Shown: positions 1 to 7,778, numbered from the stretch's first letter. The stretch: DNA of 64,000 nt from Terrimonas pollutisoli (GCF_029360765.1 NZ_JARKNA010000022.1:1-64000); one strand, 5' to 3'. Numbers and translations are program-made. The notes: generated by a model not told the origin, from the sequence alone.

Positions 1-29
1 ACAGTAAATCCTTATAATTTTATCCTCGT

Positions 30-89
30 TGAGCATCGATAATTGAGTTTTGTGTGTGGTAACTCAAAATTATCTTTTATTGATGCTCA
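30..89. repeat. Imperfect inverted repeat upstream of the SDR gene
   Basis: TGAGCATC (30-37) pairs with GATGCTCA (82-89). An inner arm, GATAATTGAGTT, pairs with AACTCAAAATTATC after a 7-base bulge. The gene to the left is outside the window, so this could be its terminator, a leader structure for the SDR gene or a dispersed palindromic element. Confidence 0.55.
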
Positions 90-166
90 TCCCTTTTTCT
101 CTATAACTAGCAACTTGGGTTAATTAACAGCGTTTCGTCACGGCGAAAAATTACAACTTTTTACCG

Positions 167-174
167 TAGGTTTG
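167..174 (+). promoter_or_regulatory. Candidate -7 promoter element (TAGGTTTG) before the SDR gene
   Basis: The sequence matches the Bacteroidota TAnnTTTG element and lies 5 bases before the ATG. No convincing TTTG -33 box is visible at the expected distance, so this is a weak call. Confidence 0.3.
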
Positions 175-179
175 ACTTT

Positions 180-965
180 ATGAATCTGTCATTGGAAGGC
201 AAATATGCGATTGTTTGTGGCAGTACCCAGGGTATCGGTTTGGCTATTGCTGAAGAACTTGCATTGATGGGCGCCAATTGTACATTAATCGCAAGAAATG
301 AAGAAGCATTGAAATCCGCTGTTCAAAGTTTGGACATTGCCTTGCGTCAGCAACACAATTACCTTGTAGCAGACTTTACACAACCCGACGAATTGCGAAA
401 GATCATCGGCTCACACATGGAAAAATACCCGGCGCATATTCTTATCAACAACACGGGTGGCCCTCCCGGCGGACCGATCACGGAAGCAACAGAAGAAGCA
501 TTTGTAAATACATTTAACCAGCACCTTGTCTGCAATCATATTCTGGCCAGGGCGGTAATACCCTCGATGAAAAAAGAAAAGTTTGGCCGGATCATTAATA
601 TCATTTCTACGTCGGTAAAGATTCCTTTAAGAAATTTGGGTGTTTCCAATACCATTCGTGGCGCCGTTGCCTCATGGGCAAAAACGATGGCAAATGAATT
701 AGGCCAGTTTAATATTACAGTCAATAATGTATTGCCCGGCTTTACCAATACCCAACGATTATCGACATTGATTGATAATATCGCTAAAAAAGGAAATGTA
801 TTGGTAGATGTTGTTGCTAAAAATATGATGGATGAAGTTCCCATGAAACGATTTGGCGAGTCTGTTGAAATTGCATCGGTAGCAGCTTTTTTGGCATCGC
901 CGGCAGCGTCGTATGTCAATGGTGTAAGCATCCCGGTGGATGGCGGCAGAACGGGAAGTATTTAG
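180..965 (+). CDS. SDR-family oxidoreductase in the kynurenine operon
   Basis: The 261-residue protein is a classical-length short-chain dehydrogenase. The Rossmann motif GSTQGIG is at residues 14-20, an NNTGG motif is at 90-94, and the C-terminus ends with the family-typical DGGRTGS. The usual YxxxK catalytic pair is not visible: the aligned segment reads SNTIR (156-160), as in a subfamily with SNxxRA at this place, so the chemistry may differ from ordinary SDRs. Substrate is unknown. The gene lies just upstream of the aldehyde dehydrogenase, ridA, kynureninase and KMO genes on the same strand, which suggests a role in tryptophan breakdown. Its TAG stop overlaps the left inverted repeat of the following element. 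Confidence 0.85.
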   Translation: MNLSLEGKYAIVCGSTQGIGLAIAEELALMGANCTLIARNEEALKSAVQSLDIALRQQHNYLVADFTQPDELRKIIGSHMEKYPAHILINNTGGPPGGPITEATEEAFVNTFNQHLVCNHILARAVIPSMKKEKFGRIINIISTSVKIPLRNLGVSNTIRGAVASWAKTMANELGQFNITVNNVLPGFTNTQRLSTLIDNIAKKGNVLVDVVAKNMMDEVPMKRFGESVEIASVAAFLASPAASYVNGVSIPVDGGRTGSI

Positions 966-1003
966 TTAATCGGTTAATTAGTTAATCGGTTTATTAGTTA
1001 ATC
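964..1003 (+). repeat. Left terminal inverted repeat of the four-helix-bundle element
   Basis: This 40-base arm is built from about 2.5 copies of a 16-base unit (AGTTAATCGGTTAATT). It matches the reverse complement of 1441-1480 at 35 of 40 positions. It overlaps the last two bases of the SDR stop codon. Confidence 0.8.
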
Positions 1004-1052
1004 AGGCAATTCTCCTTGGCAACGTTTTTTAGTTTCCTATAAATCACTTGTT

Positions 1053-1430
1053 ATGGATTATACTTTGGAAAAGCTGGAAGTCTACAATATGGCGGAGGAA
1101 TTTTCTGATGAAATCTGGAATATTGTTGATGAATGGAAATTCTTTTTAAAAGATACGATTGGTAAACAAATAGTCAGGGCCGGCGACTCCATTTCTGCCA
1201 ACATTGCTGAAGGGTACGGGAGATATTATTACAAAGAAAGCAAGCAATTTTATTTTTATTCCAGAGGTTCAATACAGGAAACCAAAGAGTGGCTTGGAAA
1301 GTGCAGAAGAAGAAAGGTCGTAAAAGAGGATAAGTGTGATGAATTACTTCAAAAGGCTGAAATGATTCTCATCAAGTTGAATGCCTATATTAAATTTGTC
1401 TCTAAATCCATAAAGCATAATCCTAAGTAA
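1053..1430 (+). CDS. Four-helix bundle protein (S23 / 23S rRNA intervening-sequence family)
   Basis: The 125-residue protein has the family signature: IVRAGDSISANIAEGYGR near residues 41-58, followed by SRGSIQETKEWL near 70-81. The family is known from proteins encoded within intervening sequences of bacterial 23S rRNA genes and from the accessory protein of diversity-generating retroelements; its members form small helical bundles and are thought to bind nucleic acid. No reverse transcriptase or rRNA gene is nearby. Here it lies between two tryptophan-degradation genes and inside a 40-base inverted repeat, so it looks like an inserted cassette rather than an operon member. No clear ribosome binding site precedes the ATG. 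Confidence 0.88.
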   Translation: MDYTLEKLEVYNMAEEFSDEIWNIVDEWKFFLKDTIGKQIVRAGDSISANIAEGYGRYYYKESKQFYFYSRGSIQETKEWLGKCRRRKVVKEDKCDELLQKAEMILIKLNAYIKFVSKSIKHNPK

Positions 1431-1440
1431 AGGCGATCCC

Positions 1441-1480
1441 GATTAACTAAGTAACCAGTAAACTAATTAACCGATTAACT
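1441..1480 (-). repeat. Right terminal inverted repeat of the four-helix-bundle element
   Basis: This is the complement of the arm at 964-1003, with five mismatches grouped in the middle. The arm runs into the aldehyde dehydrogenase reading frame: its GATTAACT end contains the ATT codon (1474-1476) standing where an ATG is expected. Confidence 0.8.
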
Positions 1481-2931
1481 TAGAAATACCATACAATCTT
1501 GAAAATTTTATCGATGGTGGATTTTATGCCCCTGTTTCGAGGAACTATATCGATAATATCAACCCGGCGACTGGTAAAGTAATTGGAAGAATACCTGATA
1601 GTAATGAGAAGGATATTACCGAAGCCGTAGCTGCGGCAAGAAAAGCATTTCCGCAATGGTCCGTTACACCTGTTGAGAAAAGGTTCATTATTTTGAACAG
1701 GATAGCCGAGTTGATTGACGCCAATATCGATACATTGGCAATGGCAGAAACAATTGATAACGGCAAACCACTTTGGTTAAGTAAGAAAGTGGATATTCCA
1801 AGAGCTTCTGCCAATTTCAGATTTTTTGCTACCGGTATTATGCATTTTGCAACCGATAGCCACAGTATGGAAGACAAGGCGGTTAATTATACGTTGCGAC
1901 AACCAATAGGTATTGTTGCATGCATTTCTCCGTGGAATCTTCCCTTGTATTTATTTACCTGGAAAATTGCCCCGGCATTAGCAGCTGGCAATTGTGTCAT
2001 CGGCAAACCATCCGAAATAACACCGGTTACAGCTTATCTTCTTTCACGAATCTGTAAAGAAGCAGGTTTGCCGGACGGCGTTTTGAATATTATACATGGC
2101 ACCGGTACCATAGCCGGTGAAGCCATTGTTAAACACCCGGAAGTGAAAGCCATTTCTTTCACTGGCAGTACAAAGACGGGAGAACGGATTGCATCGCTTG
2201 CCGCTCCTAAGTTCAAAAAGCTTTCACTGGAACTCGGCGGAAAAAATCCGAACATCATTTTTGCTGATTGCGATTGGGAAAGAATGATGAAGACAAGCAT
2301 TGAATCTTCATTTAGCAACCAGGGACAAATATGTTTGTGTGGCAGCCGGATATTAGTTGAGCAGTCGATCTATGAAAAATTCAAGACAACATTTGTTGAA
2401 AGGACAAAGCAATTAATCGTTGGAGATCCGATGGATGAAAATACAAAGCAGGGAGCGGTGGTAAGTAAAGCTCACCTGGCAAAGATCATGCGTTGTATCG
2501 ATACGGCTAGGCAGGAAGGTGGGAGGATACTCTGCGGCGGGCATGTGGTAAAACTTCGTGGTGAATGTGCGGAAGGTTATTTTGTTGAACCAACCGTCAT
2601 CGAAGGGTTGGGGTCTGAATGTGAAACTAATCAACAGGAAATCTTTGGCCCGGTAGTAACGTTGCAGCCATTTAAAACGGAAGAAGAGGCTTTGCGATTG
2701 GCCAATGCAACAAGTTATGGCCTGGCTGCCACCATCTGGACACAGGATATTTCCAAAGCAAACCGGCTAGCTGCAAAGGTAGAAAGCGGTATCATTTGGA
2801 TAAACTGCTGGCTGCTGCGTGATCTGCGGACACCTTTTGGTGGTATGAAGAATAGTGGTGTTGGGAGGGAAGGCGGGTGGGAAGCATTGCGGTTTTTTAC
2901 GGAGGCGAAAAATGTGTGCATCCAATTATAA
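1474..2931 (+). CDS. Aldehyde dehydrogenase, probable 2-aminomuconic 6-semialdehyde dehydrogenase
   Basis: This NAD(P)-dependent aldehyde dehydrogenase probably oxidises 2-aminomuconate semialdehyde in the kynurenine pathway, judging from its neighbours. The typical N-terminal ENFIDGG...NPATG is encoded from about 1500, LELGGKNP holds the catalytic Glu, and the catalytic Cys is in GQIC (codon at 2332). The frame is open from 1471 but has no ATG, GTG or CTG before a TTG at 1693, which would remove about 73 conserved residues. Reading from ATT at 1474 gives 485 residues, the normal family length, and an N-terminus INLEIPYNLENFIDG that would be natural as MNLEI. I therefore place the start at this ATT, which lies in the right inverted repeat. 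Whether it initiates is unproven. Confidence 0.85.
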   Translation: MNLEIPYNLENFIDGGFYAPVSRNYIDNINPATGKVIGRIPDSNEKDITEAVAAARKAFPQWSVTPVEKRFIILNRIAELIDANIDTLAMAETIDNGKPLWLSKKVDIPRASANFRFFATGIMHFATDSHSMEDKAVNYTLRQPIGIVACISPWNLPLYLFTWKIAPALAAGNCVIGKPSEITPVTAYLLSRICKEAGLPDGVLNIIHGTGTIAGEAIVKHPEVKAISFTGSTKTGERIASLAAPKFKKLSLELGGKNPNIIFADCDWERMMKTSIESSFSNQGQICLCGSRILVEQSIYEKFKTTFVERTKQLIVGDPMDENTKQGAVVSKAHLAKIMRCIDTARQEGGRILCGGHVVKLRGECAEGYFVEPTVIEGLGSECETNQQEIFGPVVTLQPFKTEEEALRLANATSYGLAATIWTQDISKANRLAAKVESGIIWINCWLLRDLRTPFGGMKNSGVGREGGWEALRFFTEAKNVCIQL

Positions 2932-2993
2932 AATTTAGAGGTAAGAATTATGAATAATTCAAGTCAAATCAAAATTCATTACTTATAATTATT

Positions 2994-3407
2994 ATGGCAG
3001 AAATTATTCATACCGATAAGGCATCAACTCCACTTGGCTCTTACCCGCATGCGAGAAAAGTGGGAAATCTCCTTTTTCTTTCCGGGATTGGGCCGAGAAA
3101 TCACAAAGACAATTCCATTCCGGGTTTGGAGTTGGATGCGGAGGGAAATATTGTGAAGTATGATATCGAAGCAGAATGTCACTCAGTCTTTGCAAACGTA
3201 AAAGCTGTTTTGGAGGCTAGTGGTAGTAGTTGGAATAAGATCATTGATGTAACTGTCTTCCTGACAAATATGAAAAAAGACTTCCCAACTTATAATAAGA
3301 TATATGCTGATTATTTTACTTCTGTGCAGGCCTGCCGTACAACCGTTGAAGTAAAAAGTTTGCCAACCCCTATTGCGATTGAATTGAAAGTGATTGCAAC
3401 TGTCTGA
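2994..3407 (+). CDS. RidA-family protein, probable 2-aminomuconate deaminase
   Basis: The 137-residue protein belongs to the RidA/YjgF family, which includes enamine/imine deaminases. Recognisable blocks are TPLGSYPHARKVGNLLFLSGIG at the N-terminus and a C-terminal ARTTVEVKSLP-like block (here CRTTVEVKSLP). In kynurenine-degradation clusters such proteins hydrolyse 2-aminomuconate, the product expected from the aldehyde dehydrogenase just upstream. The stop codon TGA lies inside a TCTGAACC dispersed repeat that fills the gap to the next gene. Confidence 0.85.
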   Translation: MAEIIHTDKASTPLGSYPHARKVGNLLFLSGIGPRNHKDNSIPGLELDAEGNIVKYDIEAECHSVFANVKAVLEASGSSWNKIIDVTVFLTNMKKDFPTYNKIYADYFTSVQACRTTVEVKSLPTPIAIELKVIATV

Positions 3408-3432
3408 ACCAGGATTTACAGATTACCAGGAA
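3403..3432 (+). repeat. TCTGAACC/GGATT dispersed repeat, copy 1
   Basis: TCTGAACCAGGATTTACAGATTACCAGG fills the space between ridA and the kynureninase gene. Its TGA is the ridA stop codon. Related copies are at 4698, 15727, 15882, 17841 and 35117. Confidence 0.6.
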
Positions 3433-3441
3433 ATGAATTGT

Positions 3442-4722
3442 ATGAATTTTGAAAACACACTAGCTTTTGCGCAAAGCCTTGATGCAAAAGACATGCTTAA
3501 GAATTTCAGGGAGCGGTTTTACATCCCACAACATAACGGAACAGATACTATTTACTTCACTGGCAATTCACTTGGGTTGCAACCTAAATCTGTTTCATCT
3601 TATATTCAGCAGGAACTGGATGATTGGGCAAAGTTGGGTGTGGAAGGGCACTTTCACGCAAAAAATCCGTGGTTGTCTTATCATGAAATTTTTCCGCCAT
3701 TACTAACAAAGATCATAGGCTGTCAACCCAACGAAGTGGTGGTGATGAATCAACTTACCGTGAACCTTCACTTGTTGATGGTAAGTTTCTACCGGCCTGC
3801 AGCAAAGCGATACAAAATTATCTGCGAAGCAAAGGCTTTTCCTTCCGATCAATATGCTTTTGAGTCACAGGTTCGTTATCATGGTTTCGATCCTGCTGAT
3901 GCGATTATAGAAGTTAGTCCACGGGAAGGTGAGCATACTATCCGCACCGAAGATATTCTTTCCGCAATCCGGCAGCATGCAGACGAAACAGCATTGGTTT
4001 TATTCGGTGCTGTTAATTATTATACGGGCCAGCTATTCGACATAAAAAAAATAACTGATGCAGCACACGCTGCTGGCGCCTACGCAGGATTTGACCTGGC
4101 GCATGCGGCAGGCAATGTTGAGCTTAAGTTGCATGAGTGGAACGTTGATTTTGCAAGCTGGTGTTCTTACAAGTATTTGAACTCGGGACCGGGGAGTGTG
4201 TCCGGTATTTATATTCATGAAAAGCATGTAACGAATAAAGAGCTGCCACGTTTTGCCGGTTGGTGGGGCTATACCAAGGCCACCAGGTTTAAAATGGAAA
4301 AAGGGTTTGAACCAATTCCATCGGCTGAAGGCTGGCAGATAAGCAATGCACCGGTGTTGAGTATGGCGGCACATAAAGCCTCACTCGCTATTTTTGACGA
4401 AGCGGGTATGGACCGGCTGATCACTAAAGCAAAACTTCTTTCGGGCTACCTGCATTTTATTTTAGACGACATCAATAAACAACAAAAAGAGAAATGGATT
4501 GAAGTGATCACACCAGCTAAGGAAACGGAAAGAGGTTGCCAGTCATCCATGCTGATGTTGAAGAAAGGGAAGGAAATTTTTAGCGAATTAACTGAAAAGG
4601 GTGTTGTCGCTGACTGGCGGGAACCCAATGTGATTCGCATAGCGCCGGTGCCCTTATACAATACGTTTGAAGATGTGTGGAAGTTTGGAGAGATTATGAG
4701 AACCACGATTGACAGGATTTAA
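3442..4722 (+). CDS. kynU: Kynureninase
   Basis: This PLP enzyme cleaves kynurenine or 3-hydroxykynurenine to anthranilate or 3-hydroxyanthranilate plus alanine. The frame shows the family blocks FTGNSLGLQP near the N-terminus, GHFHAKNPW, FDLAHAAGN, and WCSYKYLNSGPGS carrying the PLP lysine. Starting at 3442 (MNFENTLAF) gives 426 residues, the usual length; an ATG at 3433 would add three residues, and a more upstream start would overlap ridA. The last codons and the TAA stop lie in a copy of the TCTGAACC/GGATT repeat. It is followed by the kynurenine 3-monooxygenase gene. Confidence 0.95.
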   Translation: MNFENTLAFAQSLDAKDMLKNFRERFYIPQHNGTDTIYFTGNSLGLQPKSVSSYIQQELDDWAKLGVEGHFHAKNPWLSYHEIFPPLLTKIIGCQPNEVVVMNQLTVNLHLLMVSFYRPAAKRYKIICEAKAFPSDQYAFESQVRYHGFDPADAIIEVSPREGEHTIRTEDILSAIRQHADETALVLFGAVNYYTGQLFDIKKITDAAHAAGAYAGFDLAHAAGNVELKLHEWNVDFASWCSYKYLNSGPGSVSGIYIHEKHVTNKELPRFAGWWGYTKATRFKMEKGFEPIPSAEGWQISNAPVLSMAAHKASLAIFDEAGMDRLITKAKLLSGYLHFILDDINKQQKEKWIEVITPAKETERGCQSSMLMLKKGKEIFSELTEKGVVADWREPNVIRIAPVPLYNTFEDVWKFGEIMRTTIDRI

Positions 4723-4740
4723 ATGGATTTTGAGGAAATG
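4698..4740 (+). repeat. TCTGAACC/GGATT dispersed repeat, copy 2
   Basis: The segment reads GAACCACGATTGACAGGATT from about 4699, then TAAATGGATTTTGAGGAAAT. The second half resembles 15745-15770 closely. It encodes the last seven or eight kynureninase residues and the stop codon. Confidence 0.55.
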
Positions 4741-4771
4741 CTGTTAAGCAATTGTACATTTTCTAAAAAAG

Positions 4772-4789
4772 CCCCTTTAGGGGTTGGGG
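4772..4789 (+). repeat. CCCCTTTAGGGG palindrome directly before the KMO start
   Basis: CCCC-TTTA-GGGG followed by TTGGGGT ends at the ATG of the next gene. Similar units are at 9328, 20192 and, with another core, 28069. Confidence 0.65.
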
Positions 4790-4790
4790 T

Positions 4791-6155
4791 ATGAAAAAAG
4801 ATGTAGCTATTATTGGTGCAGGTTTGGTCGGTTCATTGCTTTCTATTTATTTGTCAAAAAGAGGATATAAGGTCAGCATCTATGAACGCAGGCCGGATAT
4901 GCGAAAAGAAAAAATGTCTGCAGGTCGTTCTATCAATTTAGCACTAAGCGATAGGGGTATCAGGGCATTGGAAGAAGTGGGAATTATGGAGTCTATCCGG
5001 GAGATCGCTATCCCGATGCATGGGCGATACATTCATAATGCAGATGGTAAAGCCGCTTATCAGCCATACGGGAAACAAGGACAGTTTATCAACTCGGTAT
5101 CACGGGCAGAGTTGAATAAGAAATTGATGGATTTTGCAGAAGAACATAATGTGAAAATTATCTTCAATCATAAATGCACGGATATCGATTGGGAAAAAAA
5201 GAAAATAACTTTTGAAGAAACTGTAAACGGCCACACGTCGGCAGGCTCAGTGTCAACTGTCAACTTTGACCTGCTGTTCGGTGCTGATGGTGCTTATTCA
5301 GCAACAAGATTACAGCATCAGTTGCAGCAGGACAGGTTTCAATACCAGCAGCATTACATTGATTTTGGCTATAAAGAATTGACGATACCAGCGGGCAGCA
5401 ATGGGACTTTCCAACTCGAAAAAAATGCCTTGCATATCTGGCCGAGGGGTAACTATATGTTGATTGCTTTACCTAACAGCGATGGAAGTTTCACCTGCAC
5501 TTTATTCTTTCCATTTGAAGGAGAGCCTTCGTTCGGGTCGCTAAATACAAAGGAAAAAGTGAAAGCTTTTTTTGCAACAACATTTGCTGATGCGGTCCCG
5601 TTGATGCCAACGCTGGAAGATGATTTTTTTAATAATCCTCCCTCTTCACTCGTCACCGTGAAATGCTTTCCCTGGATAAGAGAAGATAAATTTGCGCTGA
5701 TTGGTGATGCGGCCCATGCCATTGTTCCTTTTTTCGGGCAGGGAATGAATTGCGGTTTCGAAGATTGCTCGGTATTGAATCAATTAATAGAAAAATACGA
5801 GGATGATTGGACCACTATTTTAAAAGAATACCAGCAACTGCGAAAGCCTGATGGAGATGCTATTGCTGAGCTGGCGTTGAACAATTTTATTGAGATGCGG
5901 GATAGAGTTGCGGATCCCCTTTTTTTATTACAAAAAAAGATCGAAGCAAGGCTGCACGAAAAATATCCCGATAAATGGATCCCGGCGTATTCACAAGTAA
6001 CTTTCAGTCCGCAGATAAGATATAGCGATGCCTTTCAAAATTCAATGCGACAGGAAGCAATTATGCAGGAGGTAATGGCAATACCTGGAATTGAAGCTAA
6101 GTGGCAATCTTCAGAAATCGAAAACCTGGTTTTACAAAAACTGGAAGGCAGATAA
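4791..6155 (+). CDS. kmo: Kynurenine 3-monooxygenase (FAD-dependent)
   Basis: The protein hydroxylates kynurenine to 3-hydroxykynurenine using FAD and NADPH. The dinucleotide-binding motif GAGLVGS is at residues 9-15, AGRSINLALS follows near residue 45, and the second FAD motif GDAAHAIVPFFGQGMN starts near residue 305. The length of 454 fits the bacterial family. A hydrophobic C-terminal membrane anchor of the eukaryotic type is not obvious. Together with kynU, ridA and the aldehyde dehydrogenase it supports the 3-hydroxyanthranilate branch. The dioxygenase and decarboxylase for the next steps are not in the window. Confidence 0.95.
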   Translation: MKKDVAIIGAGLVGSLLSIYLSKRGYKVSIYERRPDMRKEKMSAGRSINLALSDRGIRALEEVGIMESIREIAIPMHGRYIHNADGKAAYQPYGKQGQFINSVSRAELNKKLMDFAEEHNVKIIFNHKCTDIDWEKKKITFEETVNGHTSAGSVSTVNFDLLFGADGAYSATRLQHQLQQDRFQYQQHYIDFGYKELTIPAGSNGTFQLEKNALHIWPRGNYMLIALPNSDGSFTCTLFFPFEGEPSFGSLNTKEKVKAFFATTFADAVPLMPTLEDDFFNNPPSSLVTVKCFPWIREDKFALIGDAAHAIVPFFGQGMNCGFEDCSVLNQLIEKYEDDWTTILKEYQQLRKPDGDAIAELALNNFIEMRDRVADPLFLLQKKIEARLHEKYPDKWIPAYSQVTFSPQIRYSDAFQNSMRQEAIMQEVMAIPGIEAKWQSSEIENLVLQKLEGR

Positions 6156-6223
6156 TCATGATTATTAAGATTACGCGTAAATCATAATTGCTCATCACCA
6201 TCCTAAAAATCTGCGTTCTCCCT

Positions 6224-6231
6224 TACCTTCG
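6224..6231 (+). promoter_or_regulatory. Candidate -7 element (TACCTTCG) of pyrF
   Basis: The element matches TAnnTTTG at seven of eight positions and ends 5 bases before the ATG, so transcription would begin at or near the start codon. Confidence 0.4.
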
Positions 6232-6236
6232 CAGCC

Positions 6237-7085
6237 ATGACAAGACAGCAATTAATTGGACAGATCCGGCAAACGAAGTCTTATCTCTGTGTGGGGTTGG
6301 ATACAGATATCACAAAAATTCCTAAGCACCTTTTAGCTGCAGCAGATCCAATTTTTGAATTTAATAAAGCCATCATTGATGCGACAAGGGACTTGTGCGT
6401 GGCCTACAAGATCAATACCGCTTTTTATGAAGCATGGGGTTTGAAAGGATGGGAGGCAATGGAGAAAACGGTCCATTATATCGGTGATGAGCATTTTAAA
6501 ATTGCCGATGCAAAAAGAGGTGATATTGGAAACACATCTGATCAGTATGCCAAAGCTTTTTTTGAAACGCTGCCATTTGATTCCGTGACAGTAGCGCCAT
6601 ATATGGGTGAGGATAGTGTAAAACCTTTTTTGCAATATCCCGGTAAATGGGCAATCGTATTAGGACTTACTTCGAATGCTGGTGCAAAGGATTTTGAATT
6701 AAAACGATTGGTTCGTGAGGACCTGCCCACCGGCCAGGCAGGCACGAACCAAGGCGGCGAGTTGTTATATGAAAAAGTATTAAAAACAGTTTCGGCCTGG
6801 GGCTCGCCTGACAGTTTAATGTTTGTGGTAGGCGCCACGCAAGCCGATGAATTTATCAACATAAGAAAACTTACACCCGATCATTTTTATTTGGTGCCAG
6901 GTGTAGGTGCGCAAGGCGGAAGTTTAAAAGATATTTCTGAAAAAGCAATGAATAAAGATTGCGGTTTGTTGGTAAATGCCAGCCGGGCTGTTATTTATGC
7001 GTCGGATGAGAAAGATTTTGGGGAAAGAGCACGAAGTGTTGCAGAAGGTTATCAAAGAGAAATGAAAGGTTATTTGCGATTTTAA
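6237..7085 (+). CDS. pyrF: Orotidine 5'-phosphate decarboxylase (type 2)
   Basis: The enzyme makes UMP from OMP. CVGLDTD is near residue 18 and the catalytic DAKRGDIGNTS block starts at residue 91. The family's late loop VGATQADE and the phosphate-binding GVGAQGG are present. The 282 residues are slightly longer than usual. The extra length coincides with LVREDLPTGQAGTNQGG near residues 158-174, encoded by a perfect-arm palindrome (6710-6750) that looks like a dispersed repeat carried in frame. The insertion lies between the barrel blocks and need not destroy activity. Confidence 0.95.
   Translation: MTRQQLIGQIRQTKSYLCVGLDTDITKIPKHLLAAADPIFEFNKAIIDATRDLCVAYKINTAFYEAWGLKGWEAMEKTVHYIGDEHFKIADAKRGDIGNTSDQYAKAFFETLPFDSVTVAPYMGEDSVKPFLQYPGKWAIVLGLTSNAGAKDFELKRLVREDLPTGQAGTNQGGELLYEKVLKTVSAWGSPDSLMFVVGATQADEFINIRKLTPDHFYLVPGVGAQGGSLKDISEKAMNKDCGLLVNASRAVIYASDEKDFGERARSVAEGYQREMKGYLRF
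6710..6750. repeat. Palindromic repeat inserted in frame in pyrF
   Basis: Outer arms GGTTCGTG (6710-6717) and CACGAACC (6743-6750) are exact complements, as are inner arms CCTGCC (6722-6727) and GGCAGG (6737-6742). The core resembles the CCTGTCTGCC/GGCAGG unit at 32976-32995. The encoded peptide includes LPTGQAG. Confidence 0.65.
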
Positions 7086-7232
7086 ATTCTTTCTGGAGTC
7101 TACACGCACTGACGCCCCATAACTACAGAAAATTGTAAATCTGGAATTGGATTTTTCGGTTCAATTGTCCATTTGGGGCTACTATATCTTTTTTATATTT
7201 TCGAATCACAAGTAATTTCCAAATTGTTATTC

Positions 7233-7778
7233 ATGCGGCTTTTTGTATCAATGACTCTTTTATTGATTTTCTGTTTGTTCAATTTTACCTGTAAAAAAGA
7301 ATCAGGCACAAAATATTGCTGGCAAATTATAGATGGCGTGGGTAATGACATGGGTATTGTTTGTGACAAGACAGAAGCGGAGCTTTTGGAATGCGTCAAT
7401 AACCACACATGCGGTATCTATCTTACCACAAGCCTTACTAATTGCTTTTATTATAAAGCAGAAGGAGAGGAATATTGTTGGTTTATCGACAGCAGTTATA
7501 TGATAAAAGCAACTGAAACTAAAATGGCTCACTTACGAAAATGTTTCAATTTCACTTCAACCGCGGTTAAAGTTGATTGTAATTATTGCCAGTTTTGGTA
7601 TAGTCGCAAAAAAAGTGCTTACAAACCCAATGGCCAGTTTACATATTCGCCAATAACTCGTCAGCAATATTGCGGAGATACAACCCAGACATTGTACCAG
7701 GGGCGGGAAATTGTTTTAAAAAATGATGCAGACTCACTTGTTGTAATTCAGTTTAGTAAAGATGGAGTAATATGGTAA
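7233..7778 (+). CDS. Hypothetical cysteine-rich lipoprotein
   Basis: I do not recognise this family. Starting at 7233 gives 181 residues with a short lipoprotein signal (MRLFVSMTLLLIFCLFNFTC) whose Cys at residue 20 would be lipidated. The mature part is rich in Cys and Tyr (CWQIID, CVNNHTCG, CFYYKAEGEEYCW, CNYCQFW), which suggests disulfides in the periplasm or on the surface. A longer reading from 7173 would place an extra segment before the signal and is less likely. It stands alone between pyrF and the acyl-CoA dehydrogenase gene. Confidence 0.7.
   Translation: MRLFVSMTLLLIFCLFNFTCKKESGTKYCWQIIDGVGNDMGIVCDKTEAELLECVNNHTCGIYLTTSLTNCFYYKAEGEEYCWFIDSSYMIKATETKMAHLRKCFNFTSTAVKVDCNYCQFWYSRKKSAYKPNGQFTYSPITRQQYCGDTTQTLYQGREIVLKNDADSLVVIQFSKDGVIW

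Noticed and set aside
536..931. Minus-strand open frame of 131 codons inside the SDR gene
   Set aside because: It is the antisense shadow of a clear SDR coding region and shows no domain.
1053..1430. Diversity-generating retroelement accessory protein
   Set aside because: No reverse transcriptase, template repeat or variable repeat is seen in the window, so the four-helix-bundle gene is not called as Avd.
1545..1877. Minus-strand open frame of 110 codons over the start of the aldehyde dehydrogenase gene
   Set aside because: The plus strand encodes conserved aldehyde dehydrogenase residues here, so the antisense frame is incidental.
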